Positions 35,878-46,486 of a stretch of DNA of 64,000 bases are shown piece by piece; within the stretch, counting starts at the first letter, position 1, and each line of letters starts with the position of its first letter. This stretch comes from Polyangia bacterium (lineage in GTDB: Bacteria > Myxococcota_A > Polyangia > Nannocystales > Nannocystaceae). The notes under the pieces were generated by a model. That model was not told the DNA's origin, did not search any database, and saw only the letters and a list, made by a program, of their open reading frames with translations. Position numbers and translations under genes: made by a program. The stretch lies in the NCBI GenBank assembly GCA_030424595.1, contig JAUHWG010000018.1:1-64000 (forward strand). Reading direction: 5' to 3'.

Positions 35878-36078
35878 GGCGAAACCATAGCAGCGCAGAA
35901 CGAGGTCGCGCGTCGGTCGGGAGCGCGCGAATATGCGAGTCTTCGCCCGCCGCTGCGTGCGGGAAGGGCGGTGAACTACGCCCTATTGTCGTCGACGGCG
36001 AGGCGCGACGAGGAGCCCGGACGGGTCACCGGGCGACGGGGCGAGAGGCGGAGGGCTCCGACGAACGGCGGAGCGCCG

Positions 36079-36465
36079 TCAAAAATCATCACCGCCCGAG
36101 AGCTCCTCCTCGAGCTGATCGGCGGTCCCGGCGATGACCCCGAGGAGGAGGTCAAACGTCTCGATCTTCAGCGCGCTCATCGGCAGGCTGTAGCGGACCA
36201 CATAGACGTCCTGGTCGAGGCAGATCGTGCCGACGGCGAAGCTCAGGCTCCGTCGCAGGGCGAGCTCGGGCGAGAGGTCGCCGCGGCGACACGCGGGGGA
36301 GGTGAAGTTGCACCAGGCCTGGCCGAGCGCCGCATAGCAGTTGACCAGGATCTGCTGGAGGCGGTCGTTGTCGTAGCGCCAGACAAGCTTGAAGCTGTCC
36401 CCGTGATCCTCGGCGAGCTTGTACTTCGCCCGCGCGTGCTCCTGAATCTCGGCCCATGTCAGCAT
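36079..36465 (-). CDS. Small acidic protein, YbjN/secretion-chaperone-like
   Basis: This 128-residue protein has ATG 36465 with GAGGAGG eight bases upstream; GTG 36471 is too close to that site. The pattern, helix then strands with FKLVWRYDNDRLQQILVN, DVYVVRYSLPMSAL and a C-terminal helix ending ELSGGDDF, resembles the YbjN/CesT chaperone-like fold. The C-terminal acidic tail is typical of myxobacterial members. No secretion genes are adjacent. Assignment is tentative. Confidence 0.65.
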   Translation of the reverse strand: MLTWAEIQEHARAKYKLAEDHGDSFKLVWRYDNDRLQQILVNCYAALGQAWCNFTSPACRRGDLSPELALRRSLSFAVGTICLDQDVYVVRYSLPMSALKIETFDLLLGVIAGTADQLEEELSGGDDF

Positions 36466-36471
36466 CCCCAC

Positions 36472-37159
36472 GACCTCCTCTGAACCTGCGCACCTACGTC
36501 ATCTCGGACCCACGAACGCTCGCCGAGAGCTGATCCTGTTATACGCCTCCGGGTGGGGCTCCGCGAGCCACGTCGGCTACGCGGCGCGGACGGGGTCGAC
36601 AACGCACACCGCTCGCCGATATCGTCGGCCGCAAGCGAGCATCATGGTGTCGACGGCGGAGAACCTATCGCAGATATCCTCCACCTCGGTGTAGGTGGCG
36701 CAGGGCATGTGTCGGCCAAGCACACCTACGCGAAGGCCCGCCTGCCGCGGACCCGGCGGGGCTCTTAGGAGGCCGTGGCAAGGGTCCCGCGCGCTCTCGC
36801 TAGCGCTCACGGGTGGGCGCTCGAGCTCCCCGGTCGGTCGAGCGTCGGCGACCGGGACCCGCGTCGTCGGCACGCCGCTCAGGACGATCGCCTCGACCTC
36901 GCCGCGGAGGTCAGCCGCTCTTCGATGGGCGGGAGAAAGGGTCCGTGGGGGACTCGGAGCACCCTCGCTGCGTCGTCGACGGAGCCCGAGCGGGGGCGGT
37001 CGTCGGGTTGCCGACGAAGTCGATCTCCAAACGCGATCTTCATCGAGCGGTGGTGCGGGCCTGCCCCGCATCTGGGTCTGTTAGGGACCGCCCACCGCGG
37101 GCGCGCATCGTCCCGAGGAATCCGCGGCGAACCGCGTTCGTGCGGGGTAGGATGGGGCC
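36472..37159. other. Region without a convincing gene
   Basis: Nearly 690 bp between divergent genes. Several frames are open for 70-165 codons but are Arg/Ser/Pro-rich with no recognisable motif. Short peptides such as VVGLPTKSISKRDLHRAVV (plus) and YTEVEDICDRFSAVD (minus) look protein-like and could be remains of decayed genes. Nothing can be named. Confidence 0.4.
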
Positions 37160-38773
37160 ATGGCTACACGTGCATCGACTCGCTCGGGGCAGGCCGCAGA
37201 GCCTCGCTTCCCCTTTCCGAGCCTACCCGCCGGGTGGTTTGTGGTCGCGAGCTCCGCGGACATCCCGGCTGGTGAGATCGTCGAGCTGCGCTACTTCGCC
37301 AGGGACCTGATCGCCTACCGCGAGGAGGACGGCAGGGTCCGGGTCATGGACGCCTATTGTCCGCACCTCGGGGCCCACCTCGCCCACGGCGGCACGCTCG
37401 AGGGGGACTGCGTCCGCTGCCCCTTCCACGGTTGGCGCTTTGACGGCGAAGGCGCCTGCGTCGAGGTCCCCTACGCCGATCGCATCCCGCCCAAGGCCAA
37501 GATCGAGTCGTGGCCGACCCTCGAACAGGACGGCGTGGTCTTCGTCTTCTACAGGCCCAAGGGTCTGGCGACGATGGAGCCTTGGCCGCTGCCGAGCTTT
37601 CGCGAGGCGCGCGGCATCGACTGGATGGAGGGCAAGCTCATCCACTGGAAGGAGCTGCGCACCCACGCCCAGGAGATCTTCGAGAACACCGTCGATATCA
37701 CCCACATCGATCCGGTCCACGACGGCGAGGCGGCGCGCCTCCTCGGCGACCCGGAGCGCGACGGATCCAAGCTGGTCGTCGAGCTCGAGTTTCAGGCGCC
37801 CGGTGATGTCGTCGGCATGCCCGGCACGCTCAACGACGTCCACCTCCACGTCGAGATGATCGGCCTCGGCAGCGTCGTCGTCCACACGCACGTGCGCAAC
37901 GTCGACGTCTACGCCTGCCAACGGATCTACGTGACCCCGGTCGAGGAGGAGACGGTCGACATCCGCGGCATCGTCCACATCAAGCCGACCGACGACCCGG
38001 AGTTCTCAGAGGAGCTCGCCGAGGTCTTCTACCAGGCCTACGTCTCGGACTTCGCCCGCGACTTCCCCATCTGGGAGAACAAGAAGTACCTCACTCGCCC
38101 GGCGCTCGCGAAGGGGGACGGACCGGTGGGGCTCTTTCGCCGCTGGTGCTCGCAGTTCTACGCGGCTGACGACGCCGCGCCTACCGAGGAGACGAGGACA
38201 TCGCCCCAGGCCGCCACCGCCGAGATCGACGTCCCGGCGCGGTCGTTGACGCGCGTGTTCGCCTCCTGGCGTCAGAAGGTCGCGGCGGCGCGGACTCGCC
38301 TCCGAAGGGGTCCACGCCGGGAGGCCCATCATCGGCCTGCGGAGGGGGGCGCAAGCGCCCAGACGAAGACCCAGACGAAGGCCCAGACGAAGACCCAGAC
38401 GAAGACCCAGACGAAGACCCAGACGAAGACCAAGACCGCGGTCACGCTACCCGTCACGAGCGTGCAGGACTACGTCGACACTCTCCCGCAGCGCTTCGTC
38501 GCCGCGGCGGCCAAGGGGGTCGAGGCTGTGTTCCAGTGGGAGCTTCACGGTGACCAAGCCAGGACGTTCCACGTCTGTGTGACGGGCGGCGATATCGAGA
38601 TCGCCGAGGGGCCCCACGCAGAGCCGACGACGACGCTCGTCATCGGCGCCGAGGACTACATCAAGGTGATCAACGGCGAGCTCGACGGCATGCGCGTGTT
38701 CACGAGCGGCCGCGGCAAGGTCAAGGGGAGCGTGCGGGCGGCCATGAAGATGCGGGCGCTCTTTCCCGCCTGA
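37160..38773 (+). CDS. Rieske non-haem oxygenase fused to SCP2 sterol-carrier domain
   Basis: This 537-residue protein starts with a Rieske 2Fe-2S domain, ligands C67, H69 (YCPHLGAHL) and C87, H90 (RCPFHGW). An oxygenase domain follows with EIFENTVDITHIDPVH, the N/D...H....H iron-site pattern of DAF-36/Neverland and KshA steroid oxygenases. Residues near 393-420 are a (QTKT)n linker encoded by 12-bp repeats. The C-terminal 105 residues (VEAVFQWELHGD, GPHAEPTTTLVIGAEDY, KVINGELDGM, GRGKVKG) form an SCP2-like sterol/lipid-binding domain. The fusion suggests hydroxylation, desaturation or demethylation of a sterol delivered by the SCP2 domain. No reductase is adjacent. Confidence 0.88.
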   Translation: MATRASTRSGQAAEPRFPFPSLPAGWFVVASSADIPAGEIVELRYFARDLIAYREEDGRVRVMDAYCPHLGAHLAHGGTLEGDCVRCPFHGWRFDGEGACVEVPYADRIPPKAKIESWPTLEQDGVVFVFYRPKGLATMEPWPLPSFREARGIDWMEGKLIHWKELRTHAQEIFENTVDITHIDPVHDGEAARLLGDPERDGSKLVVELEFQAPGDVVGMPGTLNDVHLHVEMIGLGSVVVHTHVRNVDVYACQRIYVTPVEEETVDIRGIVHIKPTDDPEFSEELAEVFYQAYVSDFARDFPIWENKKYLTRPALAKGDGPVGLFRRWCSQFYAADDAAPTEETRTSPQAATAEIDVPARSLTRVFASWRQKVAAARTRLRRGPRREAHHRPAEGGASAQTKTQTKAQTKTQTKTQTKTQTKTKTAVTLPVTSVQDYVDTLPQRFVAAAAKGVEAVFQWELHGDQARTFHVCVTGGDIEIAEGPHAEPTTTLVIGAEDYIKVINGELDGMRVFTSGRGKVKGSVRAAMKMRALFPA

Positions 38774-38875
38774 GCGCGACGAGAGGCCGCGAGCAGGCTC
38801 CGCGTCGAGCGAGCAGGCGCTGCCCTGCGCCGCTCGCCTCACGCGGAGGACGAGCCTAGCGAGGGACGACGCGGG

Positions 38876-40585
<1,710 letters not shown>

Positions 40586-40896
40586 TGTCGTGGCTCGGGT
40601 CGTGGCTCGGGTCGTAGCTCGGGTCGTAGCTCGGGTCGGGGTGCGGGCGGGAATCTACCAGAGCGGCAGGATCCTCGTGGGTGCGAGCTGGGCTCGTGTG
40701 CGCGCTCACCCGTCGTCGTCGGCGCAGGGACCTGCAGAGGCCCTTGGAGCTCCGTGGTGCGCCCTGGGTGGTCCCGCACCGGGAGTTCGGCGTGGGGCTC
40801 TCCGAGGGCGAGGGGACCTGCTCGATCTCCGCCGCGGGCGGGCGGTGTGCGTTGGGGTCAGAGGCCGGCGAAGTGCGCTACAACCCCTCGACCGCG
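40586..40896. other. Divergent region between glnS and the Smr-like gene
   Basis: About 310 bp with the 12-bp repeat array at its left end. The rest shows no gene features. The promoter and leader for glnS, and those for the Smr-like gene, are here. Confidence 0.4.
40587..40638. repeat. 12-bp tandem repeat in the glnS leader
   Basis: Units GTCGTGGCTCGG (two) then GTCGTAGCTCGG (two) and a partial fifth. On the minus strand the repeats end one base before the glnS start codon, and a related block (AGCCACGACAACG) recurs within the first codons of glnS. Confidence 0.85.
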
Positions 40897-41709
40897 ATGC
40901 CTCGGCGCAAGCGACGAAAGGGTAGAGGGGCGAAGGCGGACCAGCGCCGGCGTCGACCTGCGGCCGCCGAGGAGCCCGCGGTGTCGCTCGGCCCCTCGCT
41001 GCGGGAGCACTTCCCGCAGGGGCTGCCAGCACCGCCAACGCCAGCACCGCCACCGCCACCGCCGCGCCCGGTGATGACGGAGGCCGAGGTGATGGCCGCG
41101 GCCTTCTCCGATCAGGGCTTTGATCCGAGCGAGGTGGAGATCGTCGCGCGAGCGCGGGCACGGGAGGCGGAGGCAGCGGAGGCAGCGGAGGCAGCGGAGA
41201 CAGCGGAGGCAGCGGAGGAGAAGCCCCGGGTGCGCGAGGCCGTGGGCGACGCTGTGCTGATCGCGGAGCCCGTGGATCCCGAGCTCGCCCGCGCAGAGGA
41301 GGCGCTCCGGCACTTCAAGGAGCGGGCCTGGACGGGGACGGAGTGGCGTGACGCTCCGCCGCCGCCGCCCGAGGAGCAGGCCGAGCTGCGGGCGGAGGAG
41401 CGGCTGATCATCGACGGCGCGAGGCGATCCTCCTGGGTGCCGACGCTGCGGATCCGCGGGTTCAGCCGGGCGCGGGCGCTGGCCGCCCTGGGGGATTTTG
41501 TCACCCTGCATCAGGCGGCGGGACGGGCCTATGTTCGGGTGATCACCGGCAAGGGGGTTGGCTCCCGGCGGGAGCCGGTGCTCAAACACGCGCTCGTCTC
41601 GTGGTGCGCCGGCGAGGGCGTGGACCTGGTCCGCGGGATCGCTCCCGAGCGCGAGGCGACCCTCGAGTTCGGCGCCTTTGTCTTGGCGCTTCATCGGCGC
41701 CGCCGCTGA
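40897..41709 (+). CDS. Smr-domain-like protein
   Basis: This 270-residue protein has a basic N-terminus (RRKRRKGR), a proline run and an Ala/Glu-repeat helix (AEAAEAAEAAETAEAAEE). Its C-terminal 90 residues resemble an Smr (small MutS-related) domain: TLRIRGFSRARALAALGDFV, then VRVITGKGVGSRREPVLKH. The canonical LDLHG is LRIRG here, losing the Asp and His, while the TGxG motif is kept. Smr domains nick DNA or RNA, so this copy may bind without cutting. Confidence 0.75.
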   Translation: MPRRKRRKGRGAKADQRRRRPAAAEEPAVSLGPSLREHFPQGLPAPPTPAPPPPPPRPVMTEAEVMAAAFSDQGFDPSEVEIVARARAREAEAAEAAEAAETAEAAEEKPRVREAVGDAVLIAEPVDPELARAEEALRHFKERAWTGTEWRDAPPPPPEEQAELRAEERLIIDGARRSSWVPTLRIRGFSRARALAALGDFVTLHQAAGRAYVRVITGKGVGSRREPVLKHALVSWCAGEGVDLVRGIAPEREATLEFGAFVLALHRRRR

Positions 41710-41878
41710 GCTGCGGGCGGAGCTGGCCGCGGATCGTGGGTTGATGCGCGGGCCCAGGTGGTGGCGTATGTAGCAAAAGCCCTGGGCGCTCTTTGGCGGT
41801 CATGGGCATTCCTCGGACGGGTGGAGCGCGACGTGATCGCGGCTAGTACGGCCACGGGGCCTCGCCTATCGTGATCCC

Positions 41879-43147
41879 ATGCTGGTCGGTCGTCCTTGGA
41901 GCCTGTGTCTCGCCGTCTGTCTTGGGTCCCTGGGCCTCGCGGGGTGCGGCGACGATGAGCTGGGGTCCGACCCCACGGGCGACACGGCGTCGTCGACGGC
42001 GGCGACCAGCGCTGGAGAGACGAACGGAGCGGCGACCGAGACGACGGCGACGACCGAGACGACGGCGACGGGCTCGGCCTCGGCGACAGCGACAGGCAGC
42101 GCCTCGGCGTCTGCGACCGACGCGACGACGACCGATCCCACCGGCACCAGCACCGGGGAGACCGGCGGCGAGACGACGGTCGACCCGACCGGGACGGCGA
42201 CCGGCGGCGACACGACGACCGGCGGGATCACCTCGACCGGGGATGACACGACCACCACGGGGACCACGGGGGATCCGCCCTGCACGCCCGAGGAGCCGCC
42301 GATGCCCGCCGGTGACGAGGTCGTGATCGCCCCCGAGTTCGCGGAGTTCTATACGACCTTTGAGCTCGGACCCGTCCCCGGGATACCGCCGGAGGCGCGC
42401 CTCGGGGGGACGACGATCCACTACATGGACGACAACACCCTCCTGATCGCCGGCTTCTCCGAGGCGGCGAACGGCAAGATCTACACGATCGGGGTGACCC
42501 GCGGCGCATGCGGTCACATCGTCGGCTTCGACGGCGAGGCCTCGGTTCTCGCCAACACCCCCTATGTCGACGCCAACCTGGTCTACGTGAAGAGCGGGCT
42601 CCTCTTCTACACAGAGTGGCCGGTCAACCGGATCTCGCAGCTCTTGCCCGGCGATATGGCGCCGACGGTGACGACCGATCTCGCAGGGATCGGGGTCACG
42701 CCCAGCCCCGGCGGGCTCGGCTTTGTCCCCCCCAGCTTCAACGATCCGGGGGGCATGCGCGCGCTCTCCTGGGCCGGCGGCGAGTGGTACCACATCACCC
42801 GGACCGAGAACGGCGAGCTCTTCGATCTCAGCGATGCGGTGCAGACGGCCACCTTGCCCAACGGACCCGGCGGGTTCTCCTACGTCCCGGAGGGATCGCC
42901 CGGCTTCGACGAGCCCCACGTCATCGTCGCCGAGTGGTCGGTCAACAAGGTTGGCGTCTACGTCGCGGACGAGGAGGGGGACCCGGTCGAGGAGACCCGC
43001 AAGGACTTCTTCACCACGTTTCCGCGCCCCTGGGGCGCCTACTTTGAGCCCGTCACCGGCGACTATCTCTTCCTGACCTGGGGCGCAGGCGTCGACCGGG
43101 TCTACATCGTCCAGGGGTTCGAGGCCCCGCCCCCGCTGCCGCAGTAG
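41879..43147 (+). CDS. Lipoprotein with putative beta-propeller domain
   Basis: This 422-residue protein has lipobox LAGCGDD near residue 22. About 120 residues of Thr/Ala/Ser/Gly linker follow, with repeats such as TTATTETTATGSASATATG. The globular part has repeated strands of propeller type: HYMDDNTLLIAGFSEAANGK, DANLVYVKSGLLFYTEW, EPHVIVAEWSVNKVGVYVAD and a terminal GDYLFLTWGAGVDRVYIV. It probably lies on the outer surface. A fragment of this C-terminal region recurs at 51201-51266. The intradiol dioxygenase gene follows by 23 bp. Confidence 0.75.
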   Translation: MLVGRPWSLCLAVCLGSLGLAGCGDDELGSDPTGDTASSTAATSAGETNGAATETTATTETTATGSASATATGSASASATDATTTDPTGTSTGETGGETTVDPTGTATGGDTTTGGITSTGDDTTTTGTTGDPPCTPEEPPMPAGDEVVIAPEFAEFYTTFELGPVPGIPPEARLGGTTIHYMDDNTLLIAGFSEAANGKIYTIGVTRGACGHIVGFDGEASVLANTPYVDANLVYVKSGLLFYTEWPVNRISQLLPGDMAPTVTTDLAGIGVTPSPGGLGFVPPSFNDPGGMRALSWAGGEWYHITRTENGELFDLSDAVQTATLPNGPGGFSYVPEGSPGFDEPHVIVAEWSVNKVGVYVADEEGDPVEETRKDFFTTFPRPWGAYFEPVTGDYLFLTWGAGVDRVYIVQGFEAPPPLPQ

Positions 43148-43170
43148 GTCTGCGGCGAGTCTGCGGTAGG

Positions 43171-43812
43171 ATGGCGCTCCTGATGGGACGAGACGACGCA
43201 TTCACCCGGCGCGGCTTCCTCTGCCTCGCGACCACCGGCGCCGTGGCGGCCGCCTGCGGGGGCTCAGAGCCGGTGACGATGGACGACGAGGTGTTGGAGG
43301 GGATGTGCGAGCCTGCCGAGCCGCCGAGCATCTGCGAGCCGACCGCGGCCGACATCGAGGGGCCCTTCTATCTCCCCGACTCGCCGGAGCGGAGCGACCT
43401 CGACACCGTCGGCGATGATGGGATCGCCCTCGTGATCCGCGGCCGGGTGAGCGACGCCGCCTGTGCGCCGATGGCCGGGGCGATCGTCGAGATCTGGCAC
43501 GCCGATCCCGAGGGGGAGTACGACAACGGCGACACCTACAACTATCGCGGCTGGGTCCGCACGGGCGCCGACGGGGCCTACTCCTTTCGCACGCTGATGC
43601 CCGGCCGCTATCTCAACGGCGGCACGCTCCGGCCCGCCCATGTTCACGTCAAGGCCTGGCGTGACGGCGTCGAGCTCCTGACGACCCAGCTCTACTTCGA
43701 GGATGATCCCTACCTCGAGGGCGACAAGTGGGCGGAGCCCTCGCGGACCGTATGCCTCGATCAGGACGAGACCGGGGCGTACTCCGCGGTGTTTGATCTG
43801 GTCCTGGGCTGA
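43171..43812 (+). CDS. Exported intradiol-ring-cleavage dioxygenase-like protein
   Basis: About 213 residues. The N-terminus RRGFLCLATTGAVAAACGG is Tat-like (twin Arg) with a lipobox. The catalytic domain follows intradiol (catechol/protocatechuate) dioxygenases: IEGPFYLPDSPE, IVEIWHADPEGEYD, YNYRGWVRTGADGAYSFRTL and RPAHVHVKAW. The Fe(III) ligands, two Tyr and two His (HVH), all have candidates. Such secreted dioxygenases are often of unknown substrate. ATG 43183 is an alternative start. Likely co-transcribed with the propeller lipoprotein. Confidence 0.85.
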   Translation: MALLMGRDDAFTRRGFLCLATTGAVAAACGGSEPVTMDDEVLEGMCEPAEPPSICEPTAADIEGPFYLPDSPERSDLDTVGDDGIALVIRGRVSDAACAPMAGAIVEIWHADPEGEYDNGDTYNYRGWVRTGADGAYSFRTLMPGRYLNGGTLRPAHVHVKAWRDGVELLTTQLYFEDDPYLEGDKWAEPSRTVCLDQDETGAYSAVFDLVLG

Positions 43813-43880
43813 GTGAGCCTCACGCGGTCGTGGGCTCCGCTCGTCGGAGCTCGCGCGGAACTACTATGAGTATAAGGCAC

Positions 43881-43944
43881 GGTGGCGCGGTGGCGCGGTG
43901 GCGCGGTGGCGAAGTAACGAAGTCGCGAAGTCGCGAAGTAGCGA
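43881..43944. repeat. 8-bp periodic repeat upstream of the nucleoside hydrolase
   Basis: Eight 8-bp units: GGTGGCGC three times, GGTGGCGA, AGTAACGA, AGTCGCGA twice and AGTAGCGA. The array ends 12 bp before ATG 43957 and so lies in the leader. The last bases, GGCAGGTGA, may serve as ribosome site. Confidence 0.85.
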
Positions 43945-43956
43945 GGCAGGTGAACG

Positions 43957-44916
43957 ATGGCGATCGACCTAATCTGGGACATGGAGACCGGGGACCCCGA
44001 CGATTTTCTCACCCTCCTGATCCTCGCAGGACACCCCGGCGTCAACCTCCGCGCGGTCACGGTCACCCCAGGCGGCGCCGACCAGATCGCCGTCGTCCGC
44101 TGGGCGCTCCAGACCCTCGGGCTCGACGATGTGCCGCTCGGGAGCTTCGCCGATCCTGCCGAGCTCGAGGAGCAGGACCGGGCCAAGAAGGGCACGCTCG
44201 TCGACCGCGTCTCGGGCTGGCATTGGCGGGCCTACGGGATCCGCAAGGCCCGCGACTACGGGGCGAGGCCCGGCTTTGAGGTGCTCGGTGAGCGCCTCGG
44301 CCCAGAGGTGACGCTTGTGACAGGCGCTCCGCTCAAGAACGTCGGCAGGCTCCTGAGCGAGCCCGGCGAGGGTCCGCTCGGTCGCCTCGTCGCCCAGGGA
44401 GGATTCGCCGGCGACAACATCGTCCCGCCGGCGCTTCGGCTGGCGAAGTTCGACGGAATGCTCACCTGTCCGACCTACAACCTCAACGGCGCGCCCGAGG
44501 CGGCCCTCGCGGCCTCCGTCAGCCCGCGCTTCTCGGAGCGGCGCTTCGTCTCGAAGAACGTCTGTCACGGCGTCTACTACGATCTGTCGCTGCACCTGCG
44601 GGTGGAGCGGGCCGCCGCAGCGCTGCCCGACAGCCGCCACCGTCGCTCCCTCGAGCTCGTCGTCCAGGGCATGGACGAGTATCTCCGGCGCAAGCCCGAG
44701 GGGAAGAAGTTCCACGACCCGCTGGCGGCCGCCTGCGCCCTCGACGGGAGCGTCGGCGAGTGGGCTGAGGTCTCGCTCTATCGCGAGCGCGGCCAGTGGG
44801 GAGCGCGGCCCACCCCGGGCTCAGGCACGCAGATCATCGTCGACTACCACCACGATCGTTTTGTCGAGGTCCTGCTCGGGGCGTCGGCCGAGCAGGCCCG
44901 CGAGAGTCCTCGCTGA
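43957..44916 (+). CDS. Nucleoside hydrolase family protein
   Basis: This 319-residue protein resembles inosine/uridine-preferring nucleoside hydrolases. The N-terminal IWDMETGDPDDFLTLLIL is a variant of the DTDPGIDD calcium motif. VTGAPLKNVGRLL fits the T-N block, TYNLNGAPEAALA replaces the N...DPeA block, and KFHDPLAAACAL matches the HDPLA motif. The variant acidic loop suggests a divergent substrate. The enzymes split the N-glycosidic bond of nucleosides. Confidence 0.82.
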   Translation: MAIDLIWDMETGDPDDFLTLLILAGHPGVNLRAVTVTPGGADQIAVVRWALQTLGLDDVPLGSFADPAELEEQDRAKKGTLVDRVSGWHWRAYGIRKARDYGARPGFEVLGERLGPEVTLVTGAPLKNVGRLLSEPGEGPLGRLVAQGGFAGDNIVPPALRLAKFDGMLTCPTYNLNGAPEAALAASVSPRFSERRFVSKNVCHGVYYDLSLHLRVERAAAALPDSRHRRSLELVVQGMDEYLRRKPEGKKFHDPLAAACALDGSVGEWAEVSLYRERGQWGARPTPGSGTQIIVDYHHDRFVEVLLGASAEQARESPR

Positions 44917-45253
44917 GCTCCTCTCTGGCCCCATGGGGGACCCGAGGTCTCGCCGGCAGCCGAGGACCGCCCTCGCCGAGCGTCCCTGCGGGAGCGGGGT
45001 GCTGCGCTCTTCTCCTGTCGGTGCGGGCGGAAACGCGCGGAAGCGGGCGGCGTGCGGTCGGTGTGGTCTTGCGAGGCGAGGGCGAGGCCTGTGGGTTGTC
45101 GTGCCGGAGAGAGAAAGAGAGAGAAAGATCAGAAAAAGTTCGTGGTCTCGAGAACCACCGCCCGAGCTCGGAAACTCCTCAAGTGTACGGGGCGCGACGA
45201 CGCGGCCCACGTCCACGCAAACACCGACACCACACATCACAGCCGAGCTCATC
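44917..45253. other. Intergenic region, no gene seen
   Basis: About 335 bp before the small Cys-containing lipoprotein gene. A purine run GAGAGAGAAAGAGAGAGAAA lies near 45107-45127, followed by an A-rich stretch that may be a promoter or leader element. No open frame is convincing. Confidence 0.4.
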
Positions 45254-45697
45254 ATGAACACCAAGAACCTGATCGTCCGCGCCCTCTTCGCCCCCCTCGC
45301 CGTCGTCCTCAGCCTTGGCGCGGTCGCCTGCGACCAGCCCGATAGCGACACCGCCAGCTTCGTCTTCGAGGTGGAGGAGCTCGCGGAGATGGCGCTCGAC
45401 GCTGGCAGTGAGGAGCTGGCGGCGAGCCTGCTCGAGGACGGGGCGCCGAGCGAGGAGTCCTCACTCTCGCTCTCGATCGAGGAGGAGGCTCCGAGCGCCA
45501 TCAACAAGAGCCTCGAGGAGTGTCTCGTCGAGTACTGCTTCCAGGACACGCCCTCGCTCAGCTACGATGGTCAGTGCTCAGGCGCTGGGCCGCACCCGCT
45601 GAACATGCCGGGGGTCTGCATCATCGTCGAGAACATCCCAGGGTGCGCCGCTTGGACCTACTCCGGCGAGTGGTGCAGCGCGATCCCCAGCCTCTAG
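45254..45697 (+). CDS. Small exported protein with C-terminal cysteines
   Basis: This 147-residue protein has an N-terminal signal sequence (NLIVRALFAPLAVVLSLGAVAC), lipobox GAVACD. An acidic, Glu/Ser/Leu-rich propeptide-like stretch runs to about 90. The C-terminal 55 residues carry six Cys (ECLVEYCFQD, DGQCSG, VCIIV, GCAAW, WCSAI) with Gly and Pro spacing. The pattern of acidic leader plus Cys-rich tail could be a secreted peptide or an inhibitor. No family is recognised. Confidence 0.65.
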   Translation: MNTKNLIVRALFAPLAVVLSLGAVACDQPDSDTASFVFEVEELAEMALDAGSEELAASLLEDGAPSEESSLSLSIEEEAPSAINKSLEECLVEYCFQDTPSLSYDGQCSGAGPHPLNMPGVCIIVENIPGCAAWTYSGEWCSAIPSL

Positions 45698-45835
45698 GGA
45701 GCTCGCTGGCGGAGCCGGTCACGATCACCGCTGCGATCGGAGCCGACGTCTGGCCGCATGCGTCGTCGGCTCAGCATCGACACTGCGGCGAGGACTCACC
45801 CGCGGCCCGATTCGATCGACTGATAGACTCGGGCC

Positions 45836-46450
45836 GTGGCCTCGCAAGAAGACGCTGAGCTCATCCAGGCCTATCGCGGCGGTGACAGGAACGCCGGCGC
45901 GAGGCTGACCAAGCGCTACTACACCAAGGTGCTCGGGTTTTGCCGGAGCAAGGCCCCCAGCGCCGCCAAAGACATCACGCACGACAGCTTCGCCGCGTGT
46001 TTTCAGGGGCTGGATACGCTGCGCGATCCGGCGGCCTTTCGCAGCTTCCTCTTCGGCATCGTCTGCAACCGGATCCGGATGCACTATCGCCGGCGCCGAA
46101 CCGACGGCGAGCGCCTGGACTTCGGGACGGTGACGAGCATGGATCTCGACCCGAGCCCGAGCCAGATCATGGTCGAGCACGACGAGCAGCGCCTCCTGCT
46201 GCATGCCCTGCGGAGGCTGCCCCTCGACATGCAGATCCTCCTAGAGCTCTACTATTGGCAGAACCTGCGGGTGGGGGATATCGCCAGCGCTCTCGAGATC
46301 CCTGCGAACACGGTCAAGGCCAGGCTCTTTCGCGGCCGCAAGCAGCTCAAGGAATTGTTGCTCACGCTCGAGGCGCCCGGCCAGCTCATCGAGCAGACCG
46401 TGAGCAACCTGGAGTCCTGGGCGCGCGGGCTGCGGGACGCCGCGGTCTGA
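45836..46450 (+). CDS. ECF-type RNA polymerase sigma factor
   Basis: This 204-residue protein (GTG start) has sigma region 2 from about 20 to 85 (DITHDSFAACFQGLD, SFLFGIVCNRIRMHYRRRR) and region 4 near 120-180 (PLDMQILLELYYWQNLRVGD, ALEIPANTVKARLFRGRKQL). Region 3 is missing, as in ECF factors. The gene ends 36 bp before a giant transmembrane Ser/Thr kinase, a pairing known in myxobacteria and planctomycetes in which the kinase may control the sigma factor in place of an anti-sigma. Confidence 0.9.
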   Translation: MASQEDAELIQAYRGGDRNAGARLTKRYYTKVLGFCRSKAPSAAKDITHDSFAACFQGLDTLRDPAAFRSFLFGIVCNRIRMHYRRRRTDGERLDFGTVTSMDLDPSPSQIMVEHDEQRLLLHALRRLPLDMQILLELYYWQNLRVGDIASALEIPANTVKARLFRGRKQLKELLLTLEAPGQLIEQTVSNLESWARGLRDAAV

Positions 46451-46486
46451 TCGCAACGCGAGGCGTACGGGCGCCGGGAAGACCCC

